A stretch of DNA of 64,000 nucleotides from NCBI GenBank assembly GCA_029532415.1, contig JAQOTA010000054.1, positions 2,480,001 to 2,544,000 on the forward strand. Reading direction: 5' to 3'. The notes under the pieces were generated by a model. That model did no database searches, was not told the origin of the DNA, and worked only from the letters and a program-made list of their open reading frames with translations. Source of the DNA: Marasmius tenuissimus. Lineage: Eukaryota > Basidiomycota > Agaricomycetes > Agaricales > Marasmiaceae. Made by a program: the position numbers and the translations under genes. Below, piece after piece: positions 1-10,838 of the stretch. How positions within the stretch are numbered: position 1 is the stretch's first letter; each line of letters starts with the position of its first letter.

Positions 1-92
1 GTATCTCGAAGGTTCGCGCGTATACTCCTCTTTTCGGTCTCCACAGCGGTTCCAAGTATCATACTTGCACAAAATTCGGTAGTTTATAAATC

Positions 93-2101
93 CTAACTAG
101 TAAGGCGACTTCGAGGTGCATCGACGAAGTGGTACATCGCGGCGAGTGAGCTAGTGAGTAGGGTCACTGCGGTAAAGAGAATGAGAGGTCCCTAAGTAAT
201 AATTAGCCTCAATAAGCGGAATAGAAACAGATTTAGAATGAACCCACATATCCATTCACACCATATCCAAACGGTACTTCGTCTGTTAACGACCAAGGGT
301 GCATAAGTCCTGCAGAAATGGGGGCTGCGAGTGTATTTCCTAGGCCTCGACCTGAAAATGACGTGTTAGTTGATCGTCGGGTTGGAGTGATTCGTGACTC
401 ACCTGCCATGAATATGTATACGAGCGACGAAGAATGCTTGGAGTCGTCGCCAACGCTCGTCGACGCAAACCTTGGATATAGCGCTCCCCAGCTTGGAGCA
501 AGGAACCCGTACAAGCAAGCGAATATCAAGAGGGGAGCGACGCCCCGAGCCAACCCCCAAACCAAGAATACAGAAACCGCTGAACCTACTGAGGAGAGCA
601 GAATTGGGATGCGAAGGTCAAAGCGATCGGAGAGCCATCCGAAAAAGATGAGCCCAGGGCCGGATGCACCTAGAGTCGAGGAGCAACTTAATGGTACACT
701 CATGCCGTGAGTAAAGCATCTTGAATTAAATACCGTTTACTAGCGCGACCGTCAGAGTGCCGACTGTGGAACTCAAATTCAAGTCGGATGCGAAACCTGG
801 AAGTGGCGTGAGGTGAGCAGCCTAGGCAAAAAATTGGGGGGGGGGGGTCGACCTACTTGGTAAATAGAGGAAGGGCATGAAGTTCCCCAATCCCTGTATC
901 AAACTCGCCACAAAAATAATCCAAAATGCGGCACGACGGAGGAACGAGGGATCGATCTTTACATGCCTCGATCGTTGCTTGACGGGTTCCCGTGGCTTAA
1001 GGTAAAGAAAACAGGGTAGTATCCCGATAGCGAATGAGACTGCCTGTTGACACGAAAAGGTCTTTGAGCATGAGACTGGGTGGAGCTGAAAGTCATCGAC
1101 CCACCAGTCCTAGTAAGGTCGCCCGCCTTCCATAGCGCTCTAGCAACGGTTGTATAATGAAGGGTAAGATAACACCCCCAAGACCTGAGAGCACGTTAGT
1201 CTCTCTCTCCATCCCACACGAGGCCACAACGTACTAGCACCAGAAAATAAGACTCCGTTGGCCTACGAAGGGGGTGAGCGGTAAGAGTTCAAAAGAAGGT
1301 GGATTGCACTCACAAAACCTTTTCTTCCCTCGAACCAGTCGAAAAGGTAGGACATCATTGGGTAATATAGAATACCTTTGCACAGAAAGGGCGTCAGCCA
1401 TGGGGAATCCGATGCTGCAGAGACTAGAGCAGTCATTCAGGGCGACTTACTTCCTCCTATCGAGAATAAGACTCCCTGAGTCACTACCAGATGTGAAGCT
1501 TGTGTCGAGAATGCGGCCCCGACGAGACTAACGACGCATATAACGTAGCCAGCAGCCATGGCCTTGTTGTTGTACTCCGGAAAACGAATCACAAAGGGCA
1601 TGATGAAGATGGTGGAGAGACATAGAATTCCATTGCTCAGAGATCCAGGAAGAGCAATAAGCCCCGCTGGAGAATTTGGAAAGTCGTGTGTCTTGTAGTA
1701 GTCAAGAAACACGCCGTACGTGAACGCGAGACCCCTAAAAGTAGGTAGAAAGTAAATTAGTCTCCGAATCCATGTAAATTGTGATATCAAAACAATGGAA
1801 GCACCGACCAGATGAGAAAATCCAGGACGGCTGCACTGATGAGGTATGCCCAGGCGTGGAATCCACGATCCTACAGTGACATGGCGGGATCAGATCAGCA
1901 TAGGTAGCATTTCAAGAGAAAGCTCACAGCAGGAGGAATTTGGGAACTGAGCGCAGCTGTATCTTCGTCCTGAGAAGCTGTTTTTGGATCCTGCTGGTGA
2001 CGGTGACGGACTTCGGATTTGCCATCCGCTGCAGTGGAAGTTCCCGTGCCTTCATCCACTGCCACGGGCCTAGACGTCATTTCTATAATGTCTGAAGACA
2101 T
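93..2101 (-). CDS. MCT-like MFS transporter
   Basis: Predicted plasma-membrane carrier of the monocarboxylate-transporter-like branch of the major facilitator superfamily; substrate unknown. The spliced protein starts with a hydrophilic tail (MSSDIIEM...), then the entry motif DRGFHAWAYLISAA followed by FTYGVFLDYY, which matches the family's D-GGFxAW and SYGVFxxYY signatures (the first Gly is Arg here). Later exons give PMMSYLFDWF.GRKG-ANGV, LGGVILPFIIQPLLERYG, and after the central loop GLIFFGWLSDRFDLR, the loop 8-9 signature. Around nine short introns are needed; good GT-AG borders were seen for each (for example the one ending at 1863, and the one spanning the poly-G tract). The last exon ends in a stop at 93-95. 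Start chosen at the first ATG in frame, 2101. Residues agree with a full 12-TM carrier of roughly 440 aa. Confidence is high for family, moderate for exact exon edges. Confidence 0.8.
836..846. repeat. poly-G tract in an intron
   Basis: An uninterrupted run of about ten G on the plus strand lies in an intron of the MFS gene, just after the donor of the exon ending PFLYLPS. It is C-rich on the transcribed strand. No function is implied; such runs are prone to length error in sequencing. Confidence 0.7.
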
Positions 2102-2671
2102 ACTATCAGTAAAAGCGATTTGTGAGGATTTTGGCTGGATTCCTGTCGACGTTATCGATGAAGCTATGAAGTCTAGGAGATGGTCCACGTCTCTGTGCTG
2201 TGAACGGTTGGTTTGGACTCTCGTGATCTCGGAGTTTCAATCCGCGGTTTTCGTGCCTCCAAGGGAAATCATACCTCGAAGGGAAATCATGCCTCTAAGG
2301 GAAACAACGATATGATTCGACCGACCAGTACGTCCAACCCAGGGACCAACTCGACCCCGAGTTTGCCGAGCGATGTCCAAGCTGCTTCCCCCCCGGGGTC
2401 CCGTAGGGTCCCGTGGGTTCAAGTTCGAATGTTTGTATGATGATTTTCCAAGGTCGAACAAGAAACCAATACAAGCGGTACACACATGTCTCGGTACATA
2501 CACAACTGAGAACAGTACGATACACACGAAAAAAAAAACATTACACATGCAAAAGAAATCGTATGTTAGAATTAGTCGGCTGCAGGAGTGGTGGTATCAT
2601 AGCTAGCTGACAAGAGACTGCAGCGGGAGTATACATAGTCATGAGTGAAAGGAAACAAAGAGCCCAGAAAA
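2102..2671. other. intergenic region, MFS promoter side
   Basis: This 570-base stretch lies between the start of the minus-strand MFS gene and the stop of the minus-strand sterol glucosyltransferase gene, so it holds the MFS promoter and the glucosyltransferase 3' UTR. The open frames here are short and overlap on both strands with no recognisable protein. The only clear structure is a three-copy 18-bp tandem repeat, listed separately. Confidence 0.6.
2255..2308. repeat. 18-bp tandem repeat, three copies
   Basis: Three head-to-tail copies of an 18-bp unit run 2255-2272, 2273-2290 and 2291-2308. Copy one reads GCCTCCAAGGGAAATCAT. Copy two differs at two bases, and copy three at one base plus its last bases. 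The unit length is a multiple of three, so frames stay open through it, but no gene is supported here. It lies about 150 bp upstream of the MFS start codon. Confidence 0.8.
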
Positions 2672-5600
2672 TTATGCCACTACTTGTTTGCGAGATGTTT
2701 CTCTGGCCAGGCGCGTGCACTCTTGGAGGCGACGAGAACTCTTTCTTACTAGGAGTGTACGATCTTGCGATGCGCGGTCGAGATACGTGTAGATGGTATG
2801 GATGGCATTCTTAACCCCATTCTCCTGTTGGAACGAAGGGATGTGAGCGTCTGACCGAACAATTCAAAGCGGAAACACTCACAGCACGTATTCTTTCTCC
2901 GACAGCAACTGCTTTTTCTTTCATCACCCTAAGAGAAAACAAAGCATAAACATTCGGTGGACAGCCGGAATAAAGTGTGTTACGCACCTATTTGTCGTGG
3001 CCTTCGTCAAAGCCTCCGCTATGTCATTGACACGCAGGGTGGGAACCTTCAATCCAGCCTTGATAGGTAAGCACAACAGTCAGCGACCGACGGCGAGCTC
3101 GAAGAGGAAACTGCTTACCCCTAGCTTCTGCACCCTGGACGCCCAAAAGAATTGGTCACCAAACCAAGGCTTGATAAGCGTCGGGACCCCAGCCCTTAGA
3201 CTAGCCCCAGTTGTTCCCGCACCACCGTGATGGAGAACTGCATCGACCTTCGGGAACAGCCAATCGTGGGGGATGCTATCCACGACGTAACACTCCTTCG
3301 GTATCTCCGGTTCAGGATAGTCCTCTTCCTTGCTGCACCGCGCCGACCAGCCCTTGCCAATGATAGCTCGAACATCACTCTGTAGGACTGCCTTGATGAT
3401 GCGCGAAGTGATGCGATTGGGCTGAGGAACGGTGATGCTTCCAAAACCTATGTAAACAATAGGTTTGTTGTCGTGTCGGGCTTGATCCATCCATGCGATG
3501 AGGTCTTCCGGAGGCGACCACTTCAGGTCCGGGTTATCGAGGAACCAGCTGAAAGATCCGGGTCAGTGAATGGGGGTATGACGACTGACTATGAGCACTC
3601 ACTACCCGGATATCGTCGTGGTGTCTCCCCAGTCCAGTGGCTTCGGGACGACAGCCTGTAATTGGAGTTGAGTCATCAAGTACATTGACGCAGAATGGGA
3701 GATGTGCTGACCTCGGAGAAATTATAAATGTGCACTATTTTCGACTGGGCTAGTTGGTCGTAATTCGTGGTGCCGATCTTGAGAGTGTTCGTTCTCCACC
3801 TGTTGATTTGCCCAGATGTAGCAGCCCACATCACAGCGCTGAAGATTAGAATAGACTGAGTGTCATGCGGGCGCGCTAGGTCGGAACAAGAACATACCCA
3901 AAAAGAACATGCCTACGTTCATGAGGTCAGTATTTGGTGAGGAGGGGTCAGAGTGTGGTGCTTACGATACAGTGTTGAATATGTGGGATTCCACCGGGGG
4001 TGATAGGAAGGGATGAGGGAACGCGGAGGTCCTATTAGTGACATGATTAGCGTGTGTTCTCCTAAGGCGGGAGAAGGAACCCACTTGGACCATGGCATGG
4101 TAAAGGTCCGGAAATACGGGATGTCTGGATACTTCGTCAGTCCTGCTCGATGGAAATAACGAATTGGAATGACGCACGAAGGGCCTCTGCAATGTGTACG
4201 CCCGCCATCGCGGATGGGCTTTCCAACAGGACGTCAGCGCCTTGACAAGCCTCCCAAGCCTCGACGAGCACTGAATATATGTCAGTCCTGGATCATAATG
4301 TAGAGACGCAATTGGACTGACGTTCATCGAGCCATGGTCGAAACTACCAGGGTAAACATCAGTCGATGTCGTCTCCATTAGATGTGAAGCCATACATACC
4401 TTCGCAACTTTTTCCCTGAAGAACTCCGGAGAAAACATCTACACAGAGGTCAGAAATCGTGCTCGAATGCGATGCCAGACAGCACACTCACCTTATTATC
4501 GACACTGAGCTTCATCAACGCCGCAGGATCACCACCAGCAGTCTTGTGTGCTAGCCCAAAGCCTTCGACCCATGGTTTGTACTCCTCGTGCGTGATGATT
4601 GTCACTTTGTGGCCTTGCTTTATCAAGGCAAGTCCCAATGCAATGTACGGCTGCACATCGCCTCTAGAGCCAATGGTCAAGCACGCGAAGTGAAGGGATT
4701 TGGGGTATGACGGAATCCTCGAGTCGATATTGATGGCCTTGGGTATCTTCATGATCACTTCTGGTGGCATCCGCACAGCATGGGCAACCTCACAAGAACG
4801 TGCCAATGGTGCGATGATACTCGTTACATTTTGAGAAGTGGCAGAGGAGGGCAATGAGGGTGCCTGTTCAGAGGCAGGAGTGGAAGGGGCGGTAGAATAT
4901 GGGGAGGATGAAGACGAGGAAGGCTCCGATGATAGGTCCGACGCGGGGGACAAGATTGGCCTGCGACTGGTCCTCGTAGAGCCGACGCTACTGCTATGCC
5001 GGGCTTTGGACACGCCATTAACACGTTGAATTGCTTCGTCTCGCAATTCCTTGGACTTGAATTGGAATCGCAGGTCACTGTAGCCCTCGAGTTTGAGCGC
5101 CAGGCCATGCGTCCAGAACCTCGAGCCGACTGGCTCTGCAGATTTCACGATATCTGTTGGAAGTCGATACTTGATATCTTCACGTCCGAAAGCCCTGCTC
5201 CAGAACCCGACGTAGTGGGGCGTGACGACAAAATTGCCAGCATAACATATGCTGGAAGTGACGCGTCCACGTACAACTTGAAGACTCTGGTTAGTCTCGA
5301 TGTGAAGTCAAGGGCAGAACACACTCACCCCACGTGTCGTGTTCAGCGCTCAGTCCTAAAGCATTACGAACTTGGTCAACCAACGAGGGTTTTTCGTTGG
5401 TATTTTGCTTTGTGGGGGTCGCAGTATAGTTCAGGGGTCCAAAATCAACAATCACGGGCCGCTCGGATGTATCGGCCTTGGTACGTTTCTTCGCCGCTTC
5501 GATGAACTCGTCGAGACGCTTCCAAGCATCAGAAAGGACGACAGGCCCCATGGTGAGAACTTCGGGTGTATTTGGCTCGTACTCTCCGCTGAGATCGAGA

Positions 5601-6908
5601 TGTATTGTGGTGAAGTGATGGCGTGCTGTGAATCGGGCTGTCTTGGTGATCTTGTCTAGAGGGCAGCTGAGTCGGATGCCAGAATTGTCCTCAGAGTCTG
5701 CACTAGTAAAGGCTTCTCGACGACGATGTCTGTCAAGGAAGACGGCACCTACAGAGTGTCAAGTTGATTGAATGAACTAGTCCAGCTATATTGCAACTCA
5801 CCTTCTAGCTCTCGCCTCCATTCGGACGCGGCCTCTCGCGTATCGAACTCGGCTATGCCATCGCCTCCTGGCATCTGTATCACTATTGTCGTGGGAGTTC
5901 TAATTTGGACCGCTTCGATGTTGGAGACTGGCGTACTGAATTCAACACCTCGGCGGCATGAGTAATACCAGGAAAGCACTTACGCAATACTGATCTTTTG
6001 GGTTTGATACGATCTTCGTCCTGACTTGAGTTGTACACCGTTAACATATCGTGGGTGAGCTCGAGCCAAAGCCGCTTAGGCCGTTGATATAAGGTCTTTG
6101 CGCTACTGTAGAGCATGGCAGACCCAGACTTGATGACCTTTTGTGATTGTGGCATATCAGGACGGGTAGAAAGCAGTGATGCGTGGAATGAAAGTCTGTG
6201 GGTGGTTAGATGAATGACTCCCTGTATGAGGCCGGATCCAGGTTAGATGATTGTCACTAGGAACTCATGAGAGGGAAATACGGACCACCACATAGACCCC
6301 ATTCAACCAAAAACAGCCGTCCGCTTCCAAAACGACCTCTTCCTCCTCATCGGGGAGTGTCAAGGAACCAAATTCCTGTACGAGCAGTCTAGAGAATATA
6401 ATGTTCAACATGTGTTTGACCGCGTACACATAGCCGAGTGTTCTTACCTTGAGATTTCGTGTGAATCAAGAGCCCAAGGTTTGCCATCCTGCAGCATCGT
6501 TGAACGATGAAAACTAGAGTCGGTCTTGGAGTGTTCATCTTCTTCTTCTTCTTCTGGTGGCCTCTCAGAGTCTTCCTCGTCGCTATCGAAATAGGATGAG
6601 GGCTCTGTTGTCAAGTCGCTGTCGGTCCAACTTGTGGCAGCAGCATCGAGCTTGACGGTACGGCCGACTTCGGCTCGCTCAGCAGAGTCCAAGTGCTTTG
6701 CTACGAGTCGGACAAAACCATTTGAGGGCTTGCCATCTTCGTCCGTGTGAAGCGCGTCAATGTCCTTTAAGAGTTGACCGTATGCGTCGGCCTCCTCGTA
6801 GAGCTCACCGATAGAGGGTGGCGCGTCCGAGCTGTGGAAGATATCCGATGAACTTGAGAAGGTGTGGTCGTGGTCGTCGAAGGACGAATCTGGAGAAAAG
6901 TCAACCAT
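2672..6908 (-). CDS. ATG26: UDP-glucose:sterol 3-beta-glucosyltransferase
   Basis: Transfers glucose from UDP-glucose to ergosterol-type sterols to make steryl glucosides; in yeasts the orthologue (Ugt51/Atg26) acts at membranes and in some species is needed for pexophagy. Domain order matches that family: acidic Ser-rich N-terminus ([15 protein letters not shown]), a GRAM start ([20 protein letters not shown]), a PH domain ([10 protein letters not shown]...[13 protein letters not shown]...[16 protein letters not shown]), a second GRAM-like part, a Ser/Pro linker, then the GT1 domain. The GT1 N-lobe has [26 protein letters not shown] and [29 protein letters not shown]. The C-lobe has [11 protein letters not shown], then [20 protein letters not shown] and [16 protein letters not shown], the UDP-sugar site. 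The last exon ends [10 protein letters not shown] then stop. Many short introns. The start at 6908 gives the usual acidic N-terminus; an in-frame ATG at 6971 would add 21 residues. The gene symbol is by family resemblance. Confidence 0.9.
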
Positions 6909-7683
6909 AGTCGTGACTTTGGCTGTGGTCCGGGGAACGAATGAAAGGGAGAAAAATGCATAGCCGTACAAGATAATAGGTATTTCAACGGATCCGCCAA
7001 AGTGTGTTCCGCGGGTGCAAGCGTAAGGCTGTTTATGTCTGATTACATCATGTCACAATTGCTGACCCACCCGCCTTACGCGCGGCGAGCTGGCGAGCTG
7101 ACCATCCCAAATTGTTGACATTACCTGCCGCCAATGGTACGTATACAGTTCTATACGCCATCAAGTATCTCTATATGTCGACCTCACTAGCTTCCCACCT
7201 TCCGACGTCGCTCTCGAACAGAGAAATCCACCTTTGTTGCGCTGCATTTTACACCGAGTCACCGACGCAATCTATCACAATAGGCCCGCGGGGATGATCG
7301 AAGGTCTGGTACTCGGAGGCCCGACACAGCCTATTCATCTGAAAGGCGCTCTGCGACGACAGCAGTTATATTGCTCAGCTACTCTATGCCAGCTAGCTCC
7401 ATCCTCGATTCATTTTCATCCGAGGCTCAATCCCTTATCACCAGTTTGACTTCTTCCCGCAACACGAAGACGAGTGAAAAACGGACAAGACAGGCAAACA
7501 AGAAGACAGGGCTATGATCGGGTCTTCATTTTACGTGGAAGCATTAACAGCGCCGAATTGCTCAATGTGCATAGGAGTGTGGATCCAGGTATGCCATGTT
7601 GCATGCTGCAAACTCGAAAAATCACGCTGCAAGCTCACATCGGCGTCTGATTTACCGCTCATCCCCAACATGCACCCACAAGA

Positions 7684-8217
7684 ATGAGCTTGTCATCAAC
7701 GGTCGAGCATGCATGTGTTTTTGGGCTTTCACATTGCAATGAATTTGACTTCCGACCATCGGAGTTTCCTCGAGGCAAGTACGCTGAGGCTCTTTCAGGC
7801 GTTTCCCCTGCTCCGAAACGCACAGAACTTGATGGTGATACGTCAGGGGCAAACCTTACAAGACATTCAGAAATGATTAGTGGGGAGATTCAGACGCCGA
7901 ATCGCTTGGCAGGCTTTAGATTGGAAACCAGTTCGACTAAGTTTGAGCCTGTTAAGACGCAGTCAACGGATCAAGAACAGACAAGCTCTACTACCTCGGT
8001 CAGGAAAATCGAAAATCGAGGTCGGATGAGATCCATATTTGCAACGTTTCCGAAACAACCTTCATATTTCCTCGCCAAGCGACGAATTACGGAGGACTCC
8101 GCGAATCGTGGTTGCAAATATGCTCTATTCTGGTCAGATGCTCGCTCCCCAGTCACGAATTACACCACTGGCACCGCGCCAGCGCGACCCTCGGTGTCCC
8201 ATGATGCAAAAGTCTGA
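7684..8217 (+). CDS. hypothetical open frame, doubtful
   Basis: ATG-initiated intronless frame of 177 codons plus stop. The translation (MSLSSTVEHACVFG...PSVSHDAKV) is polar, Ser/Thr/Arg rich, has no membrane segment, no recognised domain and only weak composition bias. It ends 11 bases before the TATA box of the downstream hydrolase gene, leaving almost no room for a 3' UTR. It may be chance; length is the only argument for it. Confidence 0.2.
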   Translation: MSLSSTVEHACVFGLSHCNEFDFRPSEFPRGKYAEALSGVSPAPKRTELDGDTSGANLTRHSEMISGEIQTPNRLAGFRLETSSTKFEPVKTQSTDQEQTSSTTSVRKIENRGRMRSIFATFPKQPSYFLAKRRITEDSANRGCKYALFWSDARSPVTNYTTGTAPARPSVSHDAKV

Positions 8218-8228
8218 GTTTCCGGTGG

Positions 8229-8235
8229 TATAAAA
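8229..8235 (+). promoter_or_regulatory. TATA box of hydrolase copy 1
   Basis: TATAAAA lies 48 bases upstream of the ATG at 8277, preceded by GGTG. The paralogue has the same element in nearly the same place, supporting a shared promoter architecture. Confidence 0.6.
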
Positions 8236-8276
8236 CCCCAATGACGAATATCTAAGCCAGACTGAGACTTACCAAC

Positions 8277-9230
8277 ATGTCGGAATCGCTTCCTCCCCCA
8301 GCCCCCAACCAGGCCTACTGCGATGTATCTGCCCTCGAGGGCGGGTTGATAGACTTACAGAGCGCCATATTTCTCGACGACGCTGAGCCAGGGCACTTCA
8401 TAACCACACCTTCCCTTGCTTTCCTCTTGAACCACTCCAAGAATGGAAAAACATTCGTTTTTGACTTGGGAATCCGCAAGGACTGGGAAAACTACCCCCC
8501 AGCTGCCGTTAAATGGGCCCGAGAAGTCTTTCCATGCAACGTCCAGCAAGACGCTATAGAATCGCTCGAGAAAGGCGGCATGTCTCCCTCCGATGTGGAC
8601 TTTGTGTGTCTATCGCATGTCCACTTTGACCACGTCGGGGATACGAGGCCATTCACGAAGGCCACTTTTCTCGTTGGAAGCGGGGCACAGTCTTTGGTGA
8701 CGCCAGGGTATCCCGCCGACCCCGATTCCGGTTTTGCGAGCGATTTGCTACCTGAAGGACGCACAAACTTCCTCGATATGAGCGATTGGAAACCCTTGGG
8801 ACCGTTCCCTCGCGCACTTGACTTCTTTGGAGACGGAAGTCTATACATTACAGACGCAGTACGCAATCCATTCTACCCCGAGTTTGGTCTCCGTCGTTCA
8901 TTGACCCTTCCCAAATAGGCTGGACATCTTCCGGGCCACATCAACGCAGTTGTACGGACATCCCCCGACGGAGGATGGCTGCTCCTGGGCGGGGACAGTG
9001 CACACCATTGGAGGTTGGTGACTGGCGAGTCCAAAATTGCAGTTGGTCGACCTGGGTTCCCTGGTGGTTGTGCGCACCTCGACCATGAGGCGGCCACAGA
9101 GAACCTCGCCCGCATGAGGGCCTTCATGAAACTCCCTAAGACACGAATTATCCTTGGACACGACGACCCATGGTACAAGGTGAACAAGGATGGACCCGCC
9201 TTCTGGCCTGGCAAGATTCCTTCCGAGTGA
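8277..9230 (+). CDS. metallo-beta-lactamase-fold hydrolase, copy 1
   Basis: Predicted zinc hydrolase of the metallo-beta-lactamase fold, resembling lactonase-like members (AttM/AiiA type) in motif spacing; the substrate is unknown. Two exons, 8277-8858 and 8919-9230, give 297 aa. The zinc ligands are visible: HVHFDH at residues 114-119 (HxHxDH), His201 in GHLPGH, Asp220 in GGDSAHH and His275 in ILGHDDPW. No signal peptide, so cytosolic. The intron falls between DA and AGHLPGH. The second gene downstream is a close paralogue with the same exon lengths, 582 and 312 nt, so the pair arose by tandem duplication. A TATA box precedes each copy. Glyoxalase-II-like or detoxification roles remain possible. 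Confidence 0.88.
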
Positions 9231-9614
9231 TTGTGGAAGGCATTGTAAGTACCGTGTGTATGATAGTTTGCATTGAGACCATCGTGTAAGAGTAGTATGA
9301 CATTCTTGTAACACTTTCAGATACTGTACAAAATAAACTCGCCTCAAACGCAGTGAAAGCCCTGGCCGACCTACAAAGCAACCCAGTAGGCAACTTCTGG
9401 AGTGGTATAACCGGTGGGTCAAGCGCACACGTGAGGCTTTATAAGTTGAAGTATCAAATCCTAGCATTGGCTCTTTTCGGCCATGAAATATACACCACTA
9501 CTATCACTGGCGACTATTGAGGAATCTGGTGTCCCATGATACGGCATAATCTCGAGCTCCTGGTATAAAAGCATATATCATAAGAACCAATGATCAACAT
9601 AATACTTACAAGCT
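9231..9614. other. spacer between hydrolase paralogues
   Basis: This 384-base spacer carries the 3' UTR of copy 1 and the promoter of copy 2. Just after the stop, its sequence resembles the region after copy 2 (both contain GATTCCTTCC ... TTGTGG ... GTATGATAGTTTG), so the duplication included flanking DNA. The TATA box is listed separately. Confidence 0.6.
9564..9570 (+). promoter_or_regulatory. TATA box of hydrolase copy 2
   Basis: TATAAAA lies 51 bases upstream of the ATG at 9615. The shared stretch TCCCATGAT lies upstream of the box in both copies. Confidence 0.6.
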
Positions 9615-10578
9615 ATGTCGGAATCACTTCCTCCCCCAGCCCCCAGACAAGCCTACTGCGATGTGTCTGCCCTCGAGTCCGGGATAATGGACATGGAAAC
9701 CTCCTACTTTCTCGACGACGCCAAGCCAGGTGATGTCGTAGTCGCACCCTCTCTCTCTTTCCTCTTACACCATTCCAAGAACGGGAAGTCGTTTGTTTTC
9801 GACCTGGGACTCCGCAAAGACTGGGAGAACTACCCTCCAGCTATCGTTAAATGGATTCGCGACTTGTTTCCGTGTAACATTCCGCAAGACGTCGCAGAGT
9901 CACTCGAAAAAGGGGGCGTGTCTCCCTCCGAGGTAGACTTTGTGTGTCTGTCGCATGTGCACTTTGACCATGTCGGTGATACGAGACCATTCACGAAAGC
10001 CACTTTTCTCGTTGGAGGACAAGCGCAGGCTCTGATGGCATCTGGATATCCTGCCGACCCCAATTCCTGGTTTGAAACGGACTTGCTTCCCGAAGACCGT
10101 ACAAATTTCCTCGATATGAGTGGTTGGAAACCCTTGGGACCATTCCCTCGTGCTCTTGACTTTTTTGGTGATGGGAGTCTCTACATCACAGACGCGGTAA
10201 GCCACATCAAGTTTGACTTTCTCACCCTCCCTGAGTTTATCATTGCCGTTTATCCTTTCCGAACAGGCAGGCCACCTTCCGGGCCACGTCAATGTGGTTG
10301 TGCGGACGTCTCCTGACGGAGGATGGCTGCTATTGGGCGGGGATAGTGCGCATCATTGGAGGTTGGTGACTGGCGAGTCCAAAATTGCCGTTGGGCGACC
10401 GGGGTTTGCCGGTGGTTGTGCGCATCTCGATCGTCAGGCAGCCACAGAGAATCTTGCTCGTATGAGAGCGTTCATGAAGCTCCCTAGGACACGAATCATC
10501 CTTGCACATGACGAACCATGGTACAAAGCAAATAAGGAGGGACCCGCCTTCTGGCCTGGTAAGATTCCTTCCATGTAA
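9615..10578 (+). CDS. metallo-beta-lactamase-fold hydrolase, copy 2
   Basis: Tandem paralogue of the preceding gene, with the same predicted fold and zinc site. Exons 9615-10196 and 10267-10578 give 297 aa, the same length as copy 1, with the intron at the identical position but longer (70 versus 60 nt) and unrelated in sequence. The motifs HVHFDH, GHLPGH, GGDSAHH and ILAHDEPW are all kept. Differences concentrate in the N-terminal third (for example IMDMETSYFLDD against LIDLQSAIFLDD) and around residues 137-155, which may reflect substrate divergence. Both copies look functional. Confidence 0.88.
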
Positions 10579-10838
10579 TTGTGGTAAAGGGTTGCATTGT
10601 GAATGTATGATAGTTTGGATGGAAGTATTGTATGGTGTATGTAGTATGTATGGCAATGTAGTGAAGTTCATTACTTTTTAAAAATTGTACGAGTTACCGT
10701 ATACCCACTCCGTGCTTGTCTGCGGCCCACGTAAAAGGAAAGGATCAAAATAGATACGCGATGTGAGCACTTCTACATCAGGTAATCTACACATCTTCTA
10801 CACAAAAGTCTACAAAATTTAACGCCGTTCAGCCCATT

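Larger units (their letters stand above)
6909..8276. other. intergenic region between divergent genes
   Basis: This stretch of about 1.37 kb separates the minus-strand sterol glucosyltransferase from the plus-strand hydrolase pair, so it carries both promoters. A 178-codon ATG-initiated open frame (7684-8217) lies inside and is listed separately. No RNA gene or repeat was seen. A TATA box sits near the right edge. Confidence 0.6.
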
